From positions 62,001-126,000 of the forward strand of contig JAIWNE010000041.1 in NCBI GenBank assembly GCA_025331445.1: a stretch of DNA of 64,000 nucleotides, written 5' to 3'. This DNA is from Blakeslea trispora. Taxonomy: Eukaryota > Mucoromycota > Mucoromycetes > Mucorales > Choanephoraceae. Below, in pieces: positions 33,470 through 46,264 of the stretch (the stretch's first letter is position 1; each line of letters begins with the position of its first letter). The notes below the pieces were generated by a model. It did not search any database and was not told the origin of the DNA. It worked only from the letters and a program-made list of their open reading frames with translations. The position numbers and the translations under genes are program-made.

Positions 33470-35679
33470 AAGAAACATTATACATTATTCTTTTATTATT
33501 ATTTTTTATTACTCTCTATATTATTCCCCTTTCCATTGCTCCCCCCCCCCTTTTTTTTTATCTTTTTTTGTTTTCTCTTTCTTTGTCTGCTCAAATCATT
33601 TAGTACATATTAACAATCCCCCCAAAAAAAAGAGATACACAACACATACATATTATCAAACAAATCCAAAAAAAAAAAAGAAACTCACATACATAATTCA
33701 CCTGCAAACCATTTCTTCTCTTTCTTTTCATTTCTCTCTCTCTCTTTTTTTTTTTATCTCTTTTTTTTATATATAATTATCTATAATGTCTTTATCGTTT
33801 TTTTTTTCTTCTTTTCCTAATAAAACAATTTTTTCTGTTTACTTATTACTACAATTTAGTTGTCTCTTTTTTTTTTGGAAAATACAGGCAAGGATAAATA
33901 CAATGAAAAGTAGTCTTTGAAGTATTTAAATGGGCACTAGTTTAATGTGCTATTACTGCTTCTTTTATTACAACAATGAAATGATTTATAATATATGTAA
34001 GAACCAAGAGAAATAACTCACATAGTCATTGACTCAAAATAGACATTTAACAATAAACCTTACAATAAAAGTAAAGAGGGAGTACGCTATTGATAAAGGA
34101 ATACAATACAGCAATTGGATAATACAATTAAAGAGAATTGACAGAAACTGCTTCAAACATCTCCATAGAGTTTATGTTTCTGCCAACTGTTTTAAACTAT
34201 GACTTGTTCTCTTTTTCTATTCTACACTTCATAGGAATCTGGCTTAATGCAAACTTATAATGTCTATGGTTGTAAGAAGAAATGAAAAGAAACTGCGCTT
34301 GAACAAAAGTCAAACATAAAACACCTTAAGCTTCTCACTCAATCAAGGTAATATCACAAAACAAAATTATCTATTTCTGCTTGTCTTTTTTTTGTTTTGA
34401 AAGCGTTTCTCGAGGGGGCTAAAATGAAGATTCCTAGTAAAAACAATATGAAAAAGGAGTTCATAAGCTCAAATGGCTTTATACAACTACCAAGAATGAA
34501 GCATTTGTTGTACGAGATTAGTCAATAGAGTGACTGATAGATACATGAAAGGGAGACATCTCTTTAAGAGACTCAGACTGAAGAAATTTATTTCATTAAC
34601 ATATGCTGATTTGTGTGGCTCAGGCTTCTTGTCTTTGTTTTGTTTGTATGAACTGCATACAACAGAATAGGTCAAGAAAGAACAAGCGAACGACTCGAGT
34701 TATTCATCATGCCACATTTGCAACAAGCAGAAACCAAGAAACTGGAACAATTTGATTAAAGAAAAAGCTACAAGTGAGATAAGCAAACAAATCTCGGATG
34801 AAGTTTTGTGTATAGCGAAAACTTTGCAAAACCTATGCTTATTTAGTGAACAAAAAGATGTTTTATCGGAAAAGAAAAATGGTCCATTTAGAGTCCTAAG
34901 GCACCTGATAACCAAGGTCCAAAGTTGCCTCTTTTCAAAAGCAGATTAATAAATTACGTTTGGGCAATAAAGTAATGCATCGACTCATGGATAACAAAGA
35001 CACAAAAAGTTACAAGTCACAGGACAAACATTCAGAAACAAGCAATTTGATGATCCATTCTTATTTTGCACCTGTGCCTTAAAGGCTGACAGGCGGATCA
35101 GTCCTTGACACCGTGCCATTTTCTCCTCCCCCCTTAATAAACAAAACAAAAAAATAAAAGACGGCCAGCTGGCTTAAAAAGCTTGTCCTACAGCTAACTT
35201 TGAGCGTTTCTCATTGGCTACTGTCTTTGAACTAAATCAAATTCTCCATCATCAACAGCTTTTACTTTTCGCCCGAGTGCACCCCCTTTTTAATCTCTTT
35301 CCCTAGAAGCATTAAACGTAAGTGCATAATCTAGCTCCATCGTCACAGCCCATAGCAGCAGTTATCATTTAGCAAATGAGAGAAAAAGAGACAGAGAAAA
35401 GAAAAGGGCAAGAATCAACTATGAATGGATGGATGCAATAGACAAAGTCATTGGATGGATGGATTTTAGCATGGATCAAAACAGCTTTATTTAGAAAAAA
35501 TAAATAAATGTCAACATGATCACGTCAACGCGTTTTTTTTTTACCTTCTCTACAAACAATCAACAGAGCTCCCTTCTCTCTCTCTCTCTCTTGCTATAAC
35601 GAATAGGCTGACAATGGGAAAAACGATGTTGAAAAAAAGGGGGGAAAAGGACATGAACTCAACATTGTTCTTGATTTAG
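33470..35679. other. 2.2-kb gene-free region
   Basis: Poly-C/T blocks at 33540-33560 and 33730-33770, otherwise AT-rich. Open frames near 34490-34950 are short, overlap on both strands and lack introns or motifs. The last 150 bases contain a CT tract (35574-35592) upstream of NAC-alpha. Confidence 0.5.
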
Positions 35680-36266
35680 ATGTCTGATTCTATCCAATCC
35701 CGTGGTGAACAAAAGGCCCGTAAGGCCATTCTCTCTCTCGGTTTGAAGCCCGTTACTGGTATCAACCGTGTCACTTTCACCCGTGGTCGTACTGTAAGTC
35801 ATCAAAGTTGACCATTTCACTTTAAAAAAAACAAACTCATTTCTCTTCTTTTTTGTACTAGTTGGTTTATGCCATTGCCAACCCTGAAGTCTTCAAGTCC
35901 ACCAACTCCGACACTCACATTGTCTTTGGTGAAATGCAAGTTGAAGATATGGCTGCTCGTGCTCAACAAGCTGCTTTGGAACAACAACTCGCTGCTGATG
36001 CCGAAAAGAACGGTGAAGCCGCTCCTGAAGCCGCTGCCACTGAAGCTGCTGCCGAAGAAGATGATGAGGAAGTTGATGCCACTGGTGTTGAAGAAAAGGA
36101 TATCGAATTGGTTGTCAGCCAAGCTAATGTCTCTCGCTCCAAGGCCGTTAAGGCTTTGAAGAACAACAACAACGATGTTGTTAACGCCATCATGGTAAGA
36201 GTTTAACAAGAGATAATGAAAGAACCGAATCTGATCAACTGTCTGTTTTAGGAACTCACTATGTAA
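35680..36266 (+). CDS. EGD2: Nascent polypeptide-associated complex subunit alpha
   Basis: Exons 35680-35793, 35862-36194 and 36252-36266 join in frame to 153 residues; the last exon codes only ELTM and stop. The NAC domain is clear: QKARKAILSLGLKPVTGINR, VYAIANPEVFKS and HIVFGEMQVEDMAA. A disordered Ala/Glu-rich linker leads to a C-terminal UBA domain (EKDIELVVSQANVSRSKAVK ... VNAIMELTM). NAC binds ribosomes and nascent chains in the cytosol together with a beta subunit. The protein is shorter at its N-terminus than animal forms but similar to fungal ones. Codon bias suggests strong expression. Confidence 0.96.
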
Positions 36267-37450
36267 ATTTGAGTAATTTTCTTTTTCTTTTGCTAAACAA
36301 TTTGATTACCAAAAAAAATTAAAACAAAAATTTGATACACTTTTTTTTTTCTTCAATCATGCCATTTTTGGTAACTAAGTTTCCATGGAGACAACAAGAG
36401 ATTTTATTGTTATGATCGAGAATTTCTTTTATTTCATCAGTTATATTCATCAACCGAACTTTGCATGTTGGCTAGCTTTTTGGTTTATACTCTTTAGCAC
36501 ACATATTTCTTTGCACAAATGTATCTTTGAACTTGAGACTGTCAAGCTACAAAAGTGTATCCTATGGTATCTGCTTTGTTCGACTAAATCAAACAAGTTT
36601 TCTTTTAGTTAGTCAGCATGATCCTCAAGTAATAACCAACATGGCCTACGCTACCTTCAACCAAAGAACCCTTTTACTCTGTCCGTTATTGACAAGATAA
36701 GAAAGAGAGGTAAAGAAAAGTATTGCTCTGTGATTTGTGTCTGTGCTAGTCATCATTCAACACGCTTTGCTTGAATGCCTTATATGTGTCATGATGTATG
36801 CATTCTATTGTATAGACCTGTAGAATAATCCCAACTTTGTTTTATCCGTAATTGAACATTGCACTTTAAAAATAAAAGGAGGCATAATAGTCAAACTAAC
36901 TTTGACAGCACCGGATAAAAATAGAGACCATTTTACAATGCTTTTGTCTCTATTCGTGTAGAACAATATTCACAACAAAGCCTTAAGAAGATAGTTTTTG
37001 AAATGTTTGTCTAGCCATAATATAATCAGCTGTTTCAATTCAAGACACACTAAATCTCTATATCAAGCCAGACGGATAGAGATAATCAAAAGTACACGAT
37101 AAGTAAACAAAACTGCTGATTTTAACCAAAATGCATAGTAAATATCCAAATTTGAAAGCTAACTCTTTACTTGAATTATTAAAAATCACCTGTTGTTTTT
37201 GCCTGTTATTTTTCACTAGTGTGTTATTGTTATGGAAATAGTAAGAAAATAGATCCTTTGAACTTTAGCACCTTCATTGAGCTCAGAAGAAAAGAAAACG
37301 ATTAAGAAAACAGGAGAGGATTACGCTGTTATAGCCATTGAAAGCAAGTATTTTATTTCAATAGTCTGATTATTTTAAAACCACAGTAAAAGAAACTCAA
37401 AGTAACTGAAGGGCTTAGCAATCAGATAGAAATAAAAGAAAAGGATTTAG
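36267..37450. other. Gene-free interval after NAC-alpha
   Basis: AT-rich with no supported feature; a short open frame at 36385-36612 has no motif or codon bias. Confidence 0.5.
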
Positions 37451-38619
37451 CTAGAAAACAACAAATGTAATCATCAGATAAACGAAAAGAGAACAATTCC
37501 ATAGAAACGATGATGAAAAAAATAAGCCTGTAGCCTGGGATTGCTGGCTAAAAGCACCTACAATAGACCTAATGCCTTCTTCTTTTGGTTTTTTAGTGGA
37601 CAAGAATGTATCTGTCAGATGAATAACACTCCCTGAGGAAGTGATGATGTCTGCCTTAACGATCCGAGATTGTACAGTTCGATTATTAAGGACAAATGCT
37701 TGTTTGTTTTCATTCACTTCCGTTAATAATGTGGCTGGTATATAGCTGGTCTGAAGTGTATGGTTGTTCTCTAATAGATCTTTTTGATAATACACCCCAT
37801 CGATGACTTGATATTTAAGATCATGAATCAGTGTACCAAACGGTAAATGTGTACCATTGATGGCATCCCAAGCTGAATCTATGGGTGCAAAGATAGTTTT
37901 TTGTGTACCCTCCATAATATTTGTCAAGTTTCTCGATTTGATGACATCTTCTAGTACATTGAGATCAGATAAAGAAGAGATAGTGTCAATTGTGCTTAAA
38001 GGTGTAGATAAAAATTGGTTGGTTTGGTATATGATGCCTAATTTTTTTTTTATATATAAAGCTACTTTAATAATTACGCTAATATATTTTCCGATACCAT
38101 TACCATTGTTACATAGTGTCCAATTGGTTACTATGGAACTAAAAGAGCCTGCTATTACTTGCAGACTATTGTTGTTGTTGCTATTGTCAGGCGATACGAT
38201 GAGAATGGGAAATTTGGGTGAAGATGTATTTAGGTAATGACGTTTGGAAGAGAGTGTATTGACATCATATTTGTCCTCAATGATAAAGTACAATGCATTC
38301 TGAACAGTCATGTTGAATACACCACTCTCAACAGCTGTCTGTATTGCCTGCTCTGAAGGAAGAAACAATGTCTTGTTGGATATGGTGTCATCCAGAAGAT
38401 CTTTGACTCTATGAAATTTGCTTTTATTTTGGCTTAGAGTTTGGTAGACAGTCTAATTAAAATTCAGTATGTCACACAGCTTAAAAAAAAAAGAGAAAAC
38501 GGAACACAACTCACCTTGAACTCGGCCGAATTTAATGTTTCCCAAATTGTTTTGGATGTATTAATACATACTACTTTAGCGACTAAAAACAAGAGGGTAA
38601 GAAGGCTTCCTCTAAGCAT
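37451..38619 (-). CDS. Fasciclin (FAS1) domain surface protein
   Basis: Exons 38619-38515, 38452-38098 and 38037-37451 join in frame to about 348 residues. There is a signal peptide (MLRGSLLTLLFLVAKVVC), a first FAS1-like repeat (TIWETLNSAEFKTVYQTL ... KTLFLPSEQAIQ) and a second with TIFAPIDSAWDAING and VIHLTDTFLS, the usual H1/H2 motifs. Many N-glycosylation sites are seen. The C-terminus is hydrophobic (LWNCSLFVYLMITFVVF), fitting a GPI anchor signal. The second intron could be read through in frame, but splicing restores IIYQTNQFLSTP, which fits FAS1. Probably a cell-surface adhesion protein. Confidence 0.85.
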
Positions 38620-38945
38620 TACAATGACAACAATCTGAAAAGAGAGAATTGAAAAAAGAGAAGAAGAAAAAAAAAAGATATTGCTTTTTATTATTATTCT
38701 TACAGTCTCATAACTTTTTTTTATTTTTTTAGAAATAAAATTTTTGAGCAGCCAATAAAATTAGCGTATTTTTCTCCGAAATTTTCCAAATTTAGAAGGT
38801 ACGAGTTAATAAGACTGAAATCTGACTTTATAATACTGCTCGAATATGCAGGAACTTTCTAGTCTTTTTAAGTCAAATCAATAAAAGACCAAATTCTACT
38901 TGTCATCAAAATCAAAAATTATCTTTTTTTAAGAAACTATCTATC
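38620..38945. promoter_or_regulatory. Divergent interval between FAS1 gene and first Crypton gene
   Basis: Contains A/T runs and a CCAATAAAA at about 38752. The left edge of the Crypton element must lie here, but no inverted or direct terminal repeat is visible. Confidence 0.4.
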
Positions 38946-41445
38946 ATGCAACAATCATCTTCTGTCTCAAACGCTGCTTTGGAGTTCGATCTCGTAATGG
39001 AAGTCTTGGCCATCAAAGTGCGTCCCAGTACAGTACTGGCTTACAGAACGCCATTAGAGCATTGGAAGGTAAGCTTTAACACTACCTTTTGTTTTGGTTC
39101 CTGAAATACGTCTGTCATTTCTTCCTCTGACACCATCTATATTGTAGGAATTCTGTGATAACAATCGACACAGATTCCCTGTCGATCCAATGTATCCATA
39201 CACTGTTGGCCCTACCGAATTTGTTCTTGCTTTTTTCAAGGAATTTGTTTTGAAGCGCACTTGCAAAAAAAGTGTCTCAATGATGTCTGATGTTCGTGTG
39301 CAAATTGGTTTGAAAAATACCGAAGCCGTAGAAGAGGCTGAATCCTCTTTGTCTTTGATTCAAAGTAATATATAGCTTTAATATCTAATTGACTTGTGGT
39401 TATTAACTAATTCTTTAAACTAGTGGCAGAGAATGCTCCTTCAACAAAAGATGGCAAGAAGGTACTTGAAGTTCCATTGGGTATTGAGGCCATTGGAAAG
39501 TACAAGAAGGCTCTCATGTTTCTCCATGAGTTCCAGTCTGAACGCCGAGATGTTCCATGGCCATCTCCTAAGAAAACTAAGCAATTGATTGACTTGCTAA
39601 AGAAGCACGAGCGCGATCTAATTTATGATCAGGTCAATACCAGTGCCAACAGAGCCGCTCACTGTGTCATCCGTGACTCATACAAGTCAGGTAAATTCAT
39701 AAGAATCTTGAAAGCTCTTTGGGACTCCAGCAGCCGAACAAGCCTTAGAGAGATGTTCTCGATCTCTTCTTGTCACCACATGTTGCTTCGAGACCAGGAT
39801 CTCAGAAACTTGAACTTTGCCGATTGTTTCTGTACAATCATACCAAGGAAACAACATAGAGGGTCTCAGCAAGCAGTAGCTCTGGTTTTCAGTTTGGATA
39901 AGGGCAAAACCTTGAAAGAAGGCGAGACAAAGTTCGCTTGTGCCATGCGCCATGAAAACATCTTTAGATATCCTTTTAGTGCTTTTGCATTCTTGATGCT
40001 CAGCCTTCTTCAGGTAAGATAACAAACTGATCTGCTCAATGTTATTTCCAATTATCGAAACTAAATACAAAATATCAAAACAGGAAAATGGTGACTTTTT
40101 GAAAGATGAAAGATGGCAATTTTGGAAGGTTTTGCGTGGACGTGCTGACCCTGAGAAGAGTATCAGTGGTACTCAACAATGGAATACTGCAAAGAGCGCA
40201 CTGACCGATCAAGGGGTCTTTACTACAAGAGTCACCCATGGTGGTCGTCATGCTGGTGCGATGGAAGCTGAGTCCTTGGGCATACCGCTAGACTTGATCA
40301 AGCGTGGTGGAGGTTGGAAGGACCGTCTTGGCAGATTGGAGACTCACTACTTGGGTAAGCTTCCTTCGCAATTCGCCAGAGGTATGGCAGGGTTCTGGGA
40401 AAAGCCTTTCTTCCTAGCAAGAAATAGTGTCAGCCCACCAGTCGAACTGCAAAGAATGATCTTTCCTTGGATCGAAGACTACTTTGGAGCCAACAATGTC
40501 GAGTGGATCACTGTCTGCGATCGTGAGATGAACGAGTTTGACGAAAACGAAGATGAAGACGACAACGTCATCAATGTGGAGGTTGAAGAAGAACCCGTTC
40601 AGTTCATCGAAGAAGATGGTCAGATCCGTGCTCAAAAAAGGCATCAAAAAGGAAAGCAAAAGGCATCTCAAAGCAATGTCGATACGGCCAAGAGAGGATT
40701 TCTGCGACTTTTGATCCGATGCCGAAGAATCATTTTGCAAGATGCAGCTGTTTACATACATTTGTCCCGTCGTAACAGTTTATTGATGTCCAAGGACAAA
40801 ATCTTTTCTTGTGCCCTCTTTAAGACCTTCCAACAAGACATCTTGGCTGCTATCAACAACCCTTCGCTTGACAGACTACAAGAGTATGAAAATGCAATGC
40901 CTGAAATAGTCGACACAAGCAAAGAGCTTGCTAATCGAATTGGAATGGTGCACAACAAGCTCATCCGTGGACAACAAAAGCAGGAAGAAGAATTGCGAGA
41001 CATAAAAGAGAAACTGATTCATCAGAATGAACATAACAACAGCTTCAACAGCTTGATACATCAAATCATCAAAGATCAACGTATGATAATGATTCAACAG
41101 CAATGCTTAAACTCAAAGCTCGATCTCTTACTGGCGTCCAAGGCAGCTACTGACTTGGCCCAGTCATCATCTTCAACCACTCTCGCATCTCCTAATGTCC
41201 CCACCCCTTCCACTCCTTTAGCACCTTCCTTTCCCTCAGCACCTTCCTTTCCCTCAGCACCTTCCTTTCCTACTACGAATATGCCTTTTTTCAATATGCC
41301 CTTTTCTCATCAAAATATAGCCGCTCCTTCAATTCAACCTGCTCCTACCCTCACCAATCATCACAACCCTCTTCCTCGTTCTTCTACGCCTCGACCAAAG
41401 AAAAAAGGAAGATGGGTCAGCTACGAACCTCAAATCTCTAAATAA
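38946..41445 (+). CDS. Crypton-type tyrosine recombinase, copy 1, four exons
   Basis: Exons 38946-39068, 39148-39364, 39424-40013 and 40084-41445 join in frame to about 763 residues. Exon 2 begins EFCDNNRHRF, the start shared by the other recombinases here. Tyrosine recombinase residues can be placed: Arg in HHMLLRDQDLRNL, the His..Arg pair in RVTHGGRHAG, GGGW, and the nucleophile Tyr in THYLGKLP. An acidic stretch follows (about 40530-40620), then a coiled coil (QKQEEELRDIKEKLIHQ) and a Pro/Ser tail with repeated APSFPS. The clear GCR1_C-like domain of the other two copies is not seen, only a basic end (RPKKKGRWVSYE). No stop interrupts the frame, so it could be active. Confidence 0.8.
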
Positions 41446-42218
41446 CTTATGCATATGCTTTTAAATTTAAAATATACTTATCAAAATACATATATCTATG
41501 ACATGAATAAACTCTTGATTGCTCAAAATGCATGAATCATATTTTGGTCTCTTTTTTTTACTTCTTATCAAAAAAAGAGAGGTAAAAAACAACTTTCAAT
41601 AAGTAAGGATATAACAAGTGATATAGAGTTACCTGAGTTGGCTTTTCTTACTTCGAAATGTCTAACATGGAGCTGAAGAATCTCATTTCATGAAGCCGAT
41701 CATGTAAAAAAAAACCTCAATTTTTTCTTACCCTGCGGGGCTCAGTACGGATTTTGAGAGGGTATTTTTTCAAAAAAAGCTGTGACTCAGTCCCAAGTCT
41801 CATTGATTTTAGAGCGGAGTGAGTCTTGAGGAAAAATACTTTTTGGGAAGAAAATTTGAAAATCCGTCTGGTTTTGTGTATCCAGAAAGCCAACTTGAAA
41901 AAATAAACTCATGAATTATGCAACTTACTTCACGCTTCTTTAAACTTCATCACAAAGCATTTAGGCGATCGACTTGAAAATGTAGGATGTAAAAACCTTG
42001 AAAAGACGTGAATACAAACTGCTCTCTTTCAAACTGTTTACACTAGTAGATTACTTAAACGTTGTTGACTAACCAGTTCTTTATATTTTAGAGAGTTCTA
42101 TTCTTCAGTTAATTATAGACTATAAGACAGAAAAGCCTATACAACTCATACAATGCGATGTAAATAAATACAAGTTGAGCTCACGGCATAATTTATAGAG
42201 TATCAATAAATGATTTTT
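41446..42218. other. Gap between two Crypton genes with imperfect inverted repeat
   Basis: Around 41632-41895, GAGTTGGCTTTTCT faces AGAAAGCCAACTT, and inside it ACGGATTTTGAGAGG faces TTTGAAAATCCGT (about 41750 and 41860). This may be a small decayed foldback or MITE, or element termini. Not conclusive. Confidence 0.4.
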
Positions 42219-44367
42219 TTATTGTTGTACTCTACGAATGTTTCGAAACTTATCAATGCTAACTTTGAGGTTAGCACGATCCTGCTCTAGTCCTCTTGCT
42301 GCCTCTTCGCAGGAAATCATCTCTTCTTCAGCTTTCTTCTCTACCATGCTGTAGATTTCTCTTCGTCTGCTAAAGAAGCGAGATTCTTTTCTGTCTTTGC
42401 GCCAGCTTGTACCGAATTGCTCCTCCAAACGCTTTACTGAGGGTCCCTCAAACAAACCAACTGCATATTCTCTCCAAACGTCAGTGATACTCACGAGGCT
42501 ACGGTTCATTGAATAGGCAGTTGGAGCATTTACTACACTATTTGGGCTGGGCAGAGTGGCAGGAGAAACCAAAGAAGAAGGCAAAGAAGAGGGAACAGAG
42601 GAAGAAGAGCTACCATTGAAACAAGCATTTCCAGGAGCAAAAAACTTAGCAAAATGCTCATTCATCTTCTTGTTGCTGTCTTCTTGAGAGGATTGTAGTA
42701 CTTGCAGCTTGGATGTAAGGGTGTCAAAACCAGTGGCAATGGACGAGACAAGATCTGGTAACACAGCTTGAACCATCTGGCTTGTATTAAATGCTTGTTC
42801 GTTTTCAGCAACAGCAGCAAGTACTTGGCCTTCGAATTCCTTATAAGCGTCAGAAGAAAAGATTTCACATGACCAAAGATAGTAACCAGGATATTTCTGC
42901 TTAAGAACAACAGAATCCTAATATATAAAAAAACTTTAGTCAAAGGTATGTGGCGAATGGGATGGATAATAGTTACCGGAAGGAAAACAACACGAAGGTT
43001 TGAAAGCAAGTTCAAAAAGTTTGGGGCAGCGATATCTTCTTGTACACCCTCTTGTCGTTCAAATCTTTGTTTCCAAAGATCAACCTGTGGAAACACCATT
43101 GCTTGTAAGCTTGCAGGTGGGAGGACAACTGCACGAGGAAGGAAGTAGTTGTTTGCAACAACAGGGAAGCCAGCAAGACTCTTCATTGCATCCACAGGTA
43201 AGCTTGAGATGTAGCATCCCACCATTCTATCGGTACCCCATCTTCCTACCATTCTTTGCTGATCACCTGGCACATTCTCTTGAGCAATCATGTTGAGAGC
43301 ACTCTTTCTGTTGGCATGGGTAACCTTGGAGGTATGGATACCAACTTGCTTGAATGCCTCAACATAGATCTTGTGTTGGGCTTGGTATGTTATGGCAGTC
43401 TTCTCATTCTTGCCTTTGAAAAGTACGGTTTCATACCAGTTCTTTCTCTCGGAGAAGTGGGGAAATGCTTCATTTTCAAAATGAAAACGGGAAAAGAAGT
43501 AAACAGCCAGAGCACCCACAGAACACAGTTCAACTTTTTTGTGACGGATGGAAGATCCATACTCAATTTTGCCGTGTTGGTTGGTTTTGCCAAAACTAAT
43601 CGTAGCCACCAAAGAAATGCATTTAGTAGCGCCTTGGTTCTCAAGAGTGATTGAAAAGAGATCTGGAAGTTGAATCCCCAAGGAAGTTTGACTTCTACAA
43701 AGCATTGCATGACTGAGCAAGAAACAAAGTCTATCACGAGAACCGCTGGTGTTGTTTTTTTGATTGATGAAGTACTGACTAACTTTCAATAATTCTTCTT
43801 TAGTGTATCCATCATTTAAAGTGTTCTTTCCTCTGTCTTCAAAAGCAGCTCTTCTTTGCTTGACCTTGCTCTTTTCCAAATTATCCAAAAAAGTACGAAC
43901 CAAAGGTCCTCTGGCTGCCTCGTTGGAATTGATGTTGAGAGCTTTCTGAACGTTGTAAAGATCGGATACAGCTTTAACATAGGCAAGGATAGATTCTCTA
44001 CCCAATGGAATAGGAGATCCATCTGAGCCTCTTTGCTTCTTTCTGCCACGGGTCATAACATAGCTGTCCAAGAAGAAGCTAAGTTTGGCATCGGTAACTA
44101 TTTCACCATCTGCAAAGTTGGTTTCACGACACCATTGCTATAAAATAAATTCAAAAAATCAGATTTGATGTTATTAAATGCTTATTGGCATAACTGTACC
44201 TTCCATTCATTCTGCTTTGCAGTATATGCCTTGATAGTGTTGACAGGGCGGTTGGCCATACTGTTAGCAAGAACCATCCGGTTGCTGCGATACATAGCAG
44301 TGTTTGTATCAATCATAGATTGGACTTCTTCGATAGCGTTTGTTTGTTGATTCAATTGAGAGTTCAT
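42219..44367 (-). CDS. Crypton-type tyrosine recombinase, copy 2, with GCR1-like DNA-binding domain
   Basis: Exons 44367-44200, 44137-42977 and 42917-42219 join in frame to about 675 residues. After the second exon starts QWCRETNFADGEIVTDAKLS, the catalytic residues fall in order: Arg in HAMLCRSQTS, His..Arg in KVTHANRKSAL, GRWG, and Tyr in GCYISSLP. The C-terminus has VWREYAVGLFEGPSVKRLEE then GTSWRKDRKESRFFSRR, which matches the GCR1_C DNA-binding domain often found in fungal Cryptons. The frame is uninterrupted. It lies tail-to-tail with copy 1, but the proteins are clearly different families. Cryptons are known to move as circles by site-specific recombination. Confidence 0.87.
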
Positions 44368-45016
44368 TTTAGTGTATTAAAGTAGATAACTTTGTGGTAA
44401 AAAGCTCAAAAACTAAGTATATATGTATAGTACAGAAAACTCAGTCATATACTCAACATGATAGTATGTGAGTCATGGTGAAAATTCGAAGGTTGTATTT
44501 AATGCAATCGAGTGTATTTGACAGAATCAGGTACTACAGACTTTCACCCTTTTATGGAATTTTTTAACTCAGTTGCTTAATTTAGCCTTTTGATTGGTTA
44601 TCAAGCAATTTTTATTGTTATGAGACACAGATGAGTCAGAGTGAGGAAAATACCTAAGTATTTTGCAAGTATTTTTTATTTTTTAAGCAGTGAGACTAAA
44701 AAATACTTTTCAAAAAGGAAACTCTCCAGCCAAATTTGAGAGTCCGACTTGAAAATTTTTGAGTCAGAGTTGAGTCTCAAGGTTGAGATACTGAGAGGTT
44801 ATTGGTTAATAAGGTGTCTACGTAGGTATTTGACAAAAAACCAGCAAAACTCTCTATTAACTGATGATGATAAAAGCCACCATTGCGACTTACTTTTTTT
44901 TTATATCTTACAATATTTTGTTTTCGGGCTACCTTACTGAACGTGATGAAATAGGCGCTGGATGTTTGGAAGCTTACGTATATATCATCAACTGCTCAGG
45001 ACATGAGAGCCTGCAG
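44368..45016. other. Gene-free interval before second inverted structure
   Basis: Has short repeats of GAGTC/GACTC type at 44640-44800 (GAGTCTCAAGG, GAGAGTCC), loosely like those near 41780-41850. The true outer end of the left arm of the second inverted structure may lie here, since its partner runs past the window end. Confidence 0.45.
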
Positions 45017-45814
45017 ATTAGCTTGCTCTGCTCTGTATACGTACTTTTTTTTTTCAAACTTGTTTTTTGTCTTGTAGCCATACGACGGCTTTGTTTGTGT
45101 CGGCAGTCGATAGAATAGACCTATATCCTCTAAAAGCTAGCTTATTTACGAAAAAAAAACAGAATTTTACTCTAGGCGTTGATTGCTATGAATAAATTGC
45201 CGTGTAGTTGCATGGACAAAGTCTCTAGCAGCGAGTAGGATAGTGAAAAAGTGAAATACAGCTACTTACAGATTATGAAGGGCTCATTGTACAATGTGCT
45301 ACAGGTCTGAAAAATAAGCACTTCTTCCGAATTTCTTCATTACTAATAAAGATCATCTTCACAATTTGTATCGTTTTTTGAAATAAGACCATATTGTCCA
45401 GGTATTTAGAGCAGGAAATTCCAAACCAGTTTCTTTACAAAATGCCATCACATATTCGGGCTGAATAAGCTATAGGTAGCCAAAGTAGACTAGTGATATT
45501 ACTGCTATTTCATCCGTTGTCGTAAACTGTATCTTATCTCATGGCTTCTTTGGATAATAGGCTGTCATTTAACATCTAGAGACATATTCAAAATGTTTCA
45601 CACCCATTTTAATAAATTTACATAATATTCTATGATCAGAATTCAATGAAAGTGGTATAATTAGATGGGGAAAAACGATGCAATTAGGCAGCTTTAGCGT
45701 AAGTAGTAGCAGACATAAGATTTTTCGAAAACATGGCAGATTTTACATCAATCAAAACTTGATAGTCTTTAATGTCTATTCTCTGGTTATGTTGCGCTTT
45801 CGTGCATTTGGCAC

Positions 45815-45820
<6 letters not shown>

Positions 45821-45854
<34 letters not shown>
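45821..45854. repeat. (GA)n microsatellite
   Basis: Seventeen GA units; the mirror tract at about 63167-63197 is shorter, one of the few differences between arms. Confidence 0.9.
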
Positions 45855-45857
<3 letters not shown>

Positions 45858-46264
45858 GGCTGCTATCGCTCAAAGCAATCTAAGACATCCGAAAACTTAA
45901 CAAAATCTAGCTGGTCCCCCCCCCTTTTTTTTACTTCATTTTTAAGCGACACTTAAGAACAACACGTAAGTAAGCGTATGCTCAGATAGTGATTGTAACA
46001 TCACTCTTTCTTTCTCTATCCCCTCTCTATTAAACTTTTTTCTCTCCTTCTCCCTGTCTCTTCTCTTTTCCTTTTCTTTTTTGTCATCATAATACAAGCC
46101 TATATTTTTGTTTTTGTAATGTGTACATAATTAAGCATTCGTATAAGTAAAGAAAGCTTGTTGCTTATTTGCCTTCTTTTTATATTTCAAAACAAAGAGG
46201 GTTTCCTTTCCTTCATTGAGTAGTCTGATTTCCAGACGCAAATCATCTAACTTCAATAACAATG

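Noticed and set aside
34487..34949. Overlapping short frames on both strands
   Set aside because: No motif, no codon bias and mutual overlap; likely chance.
41628..44800. GAGTC-type repeats on both sides of Crypton copy 2 as its terminal inverted repeats
   Set aside because: Alignment is weak and patchy; no clean ends or target duplication could be defined.
45678..45956. Frame crossing the GA microsatellite
   Set aside because: Length is produced by the Arg-Glu reading of (GA)n, and it differs between the arms.
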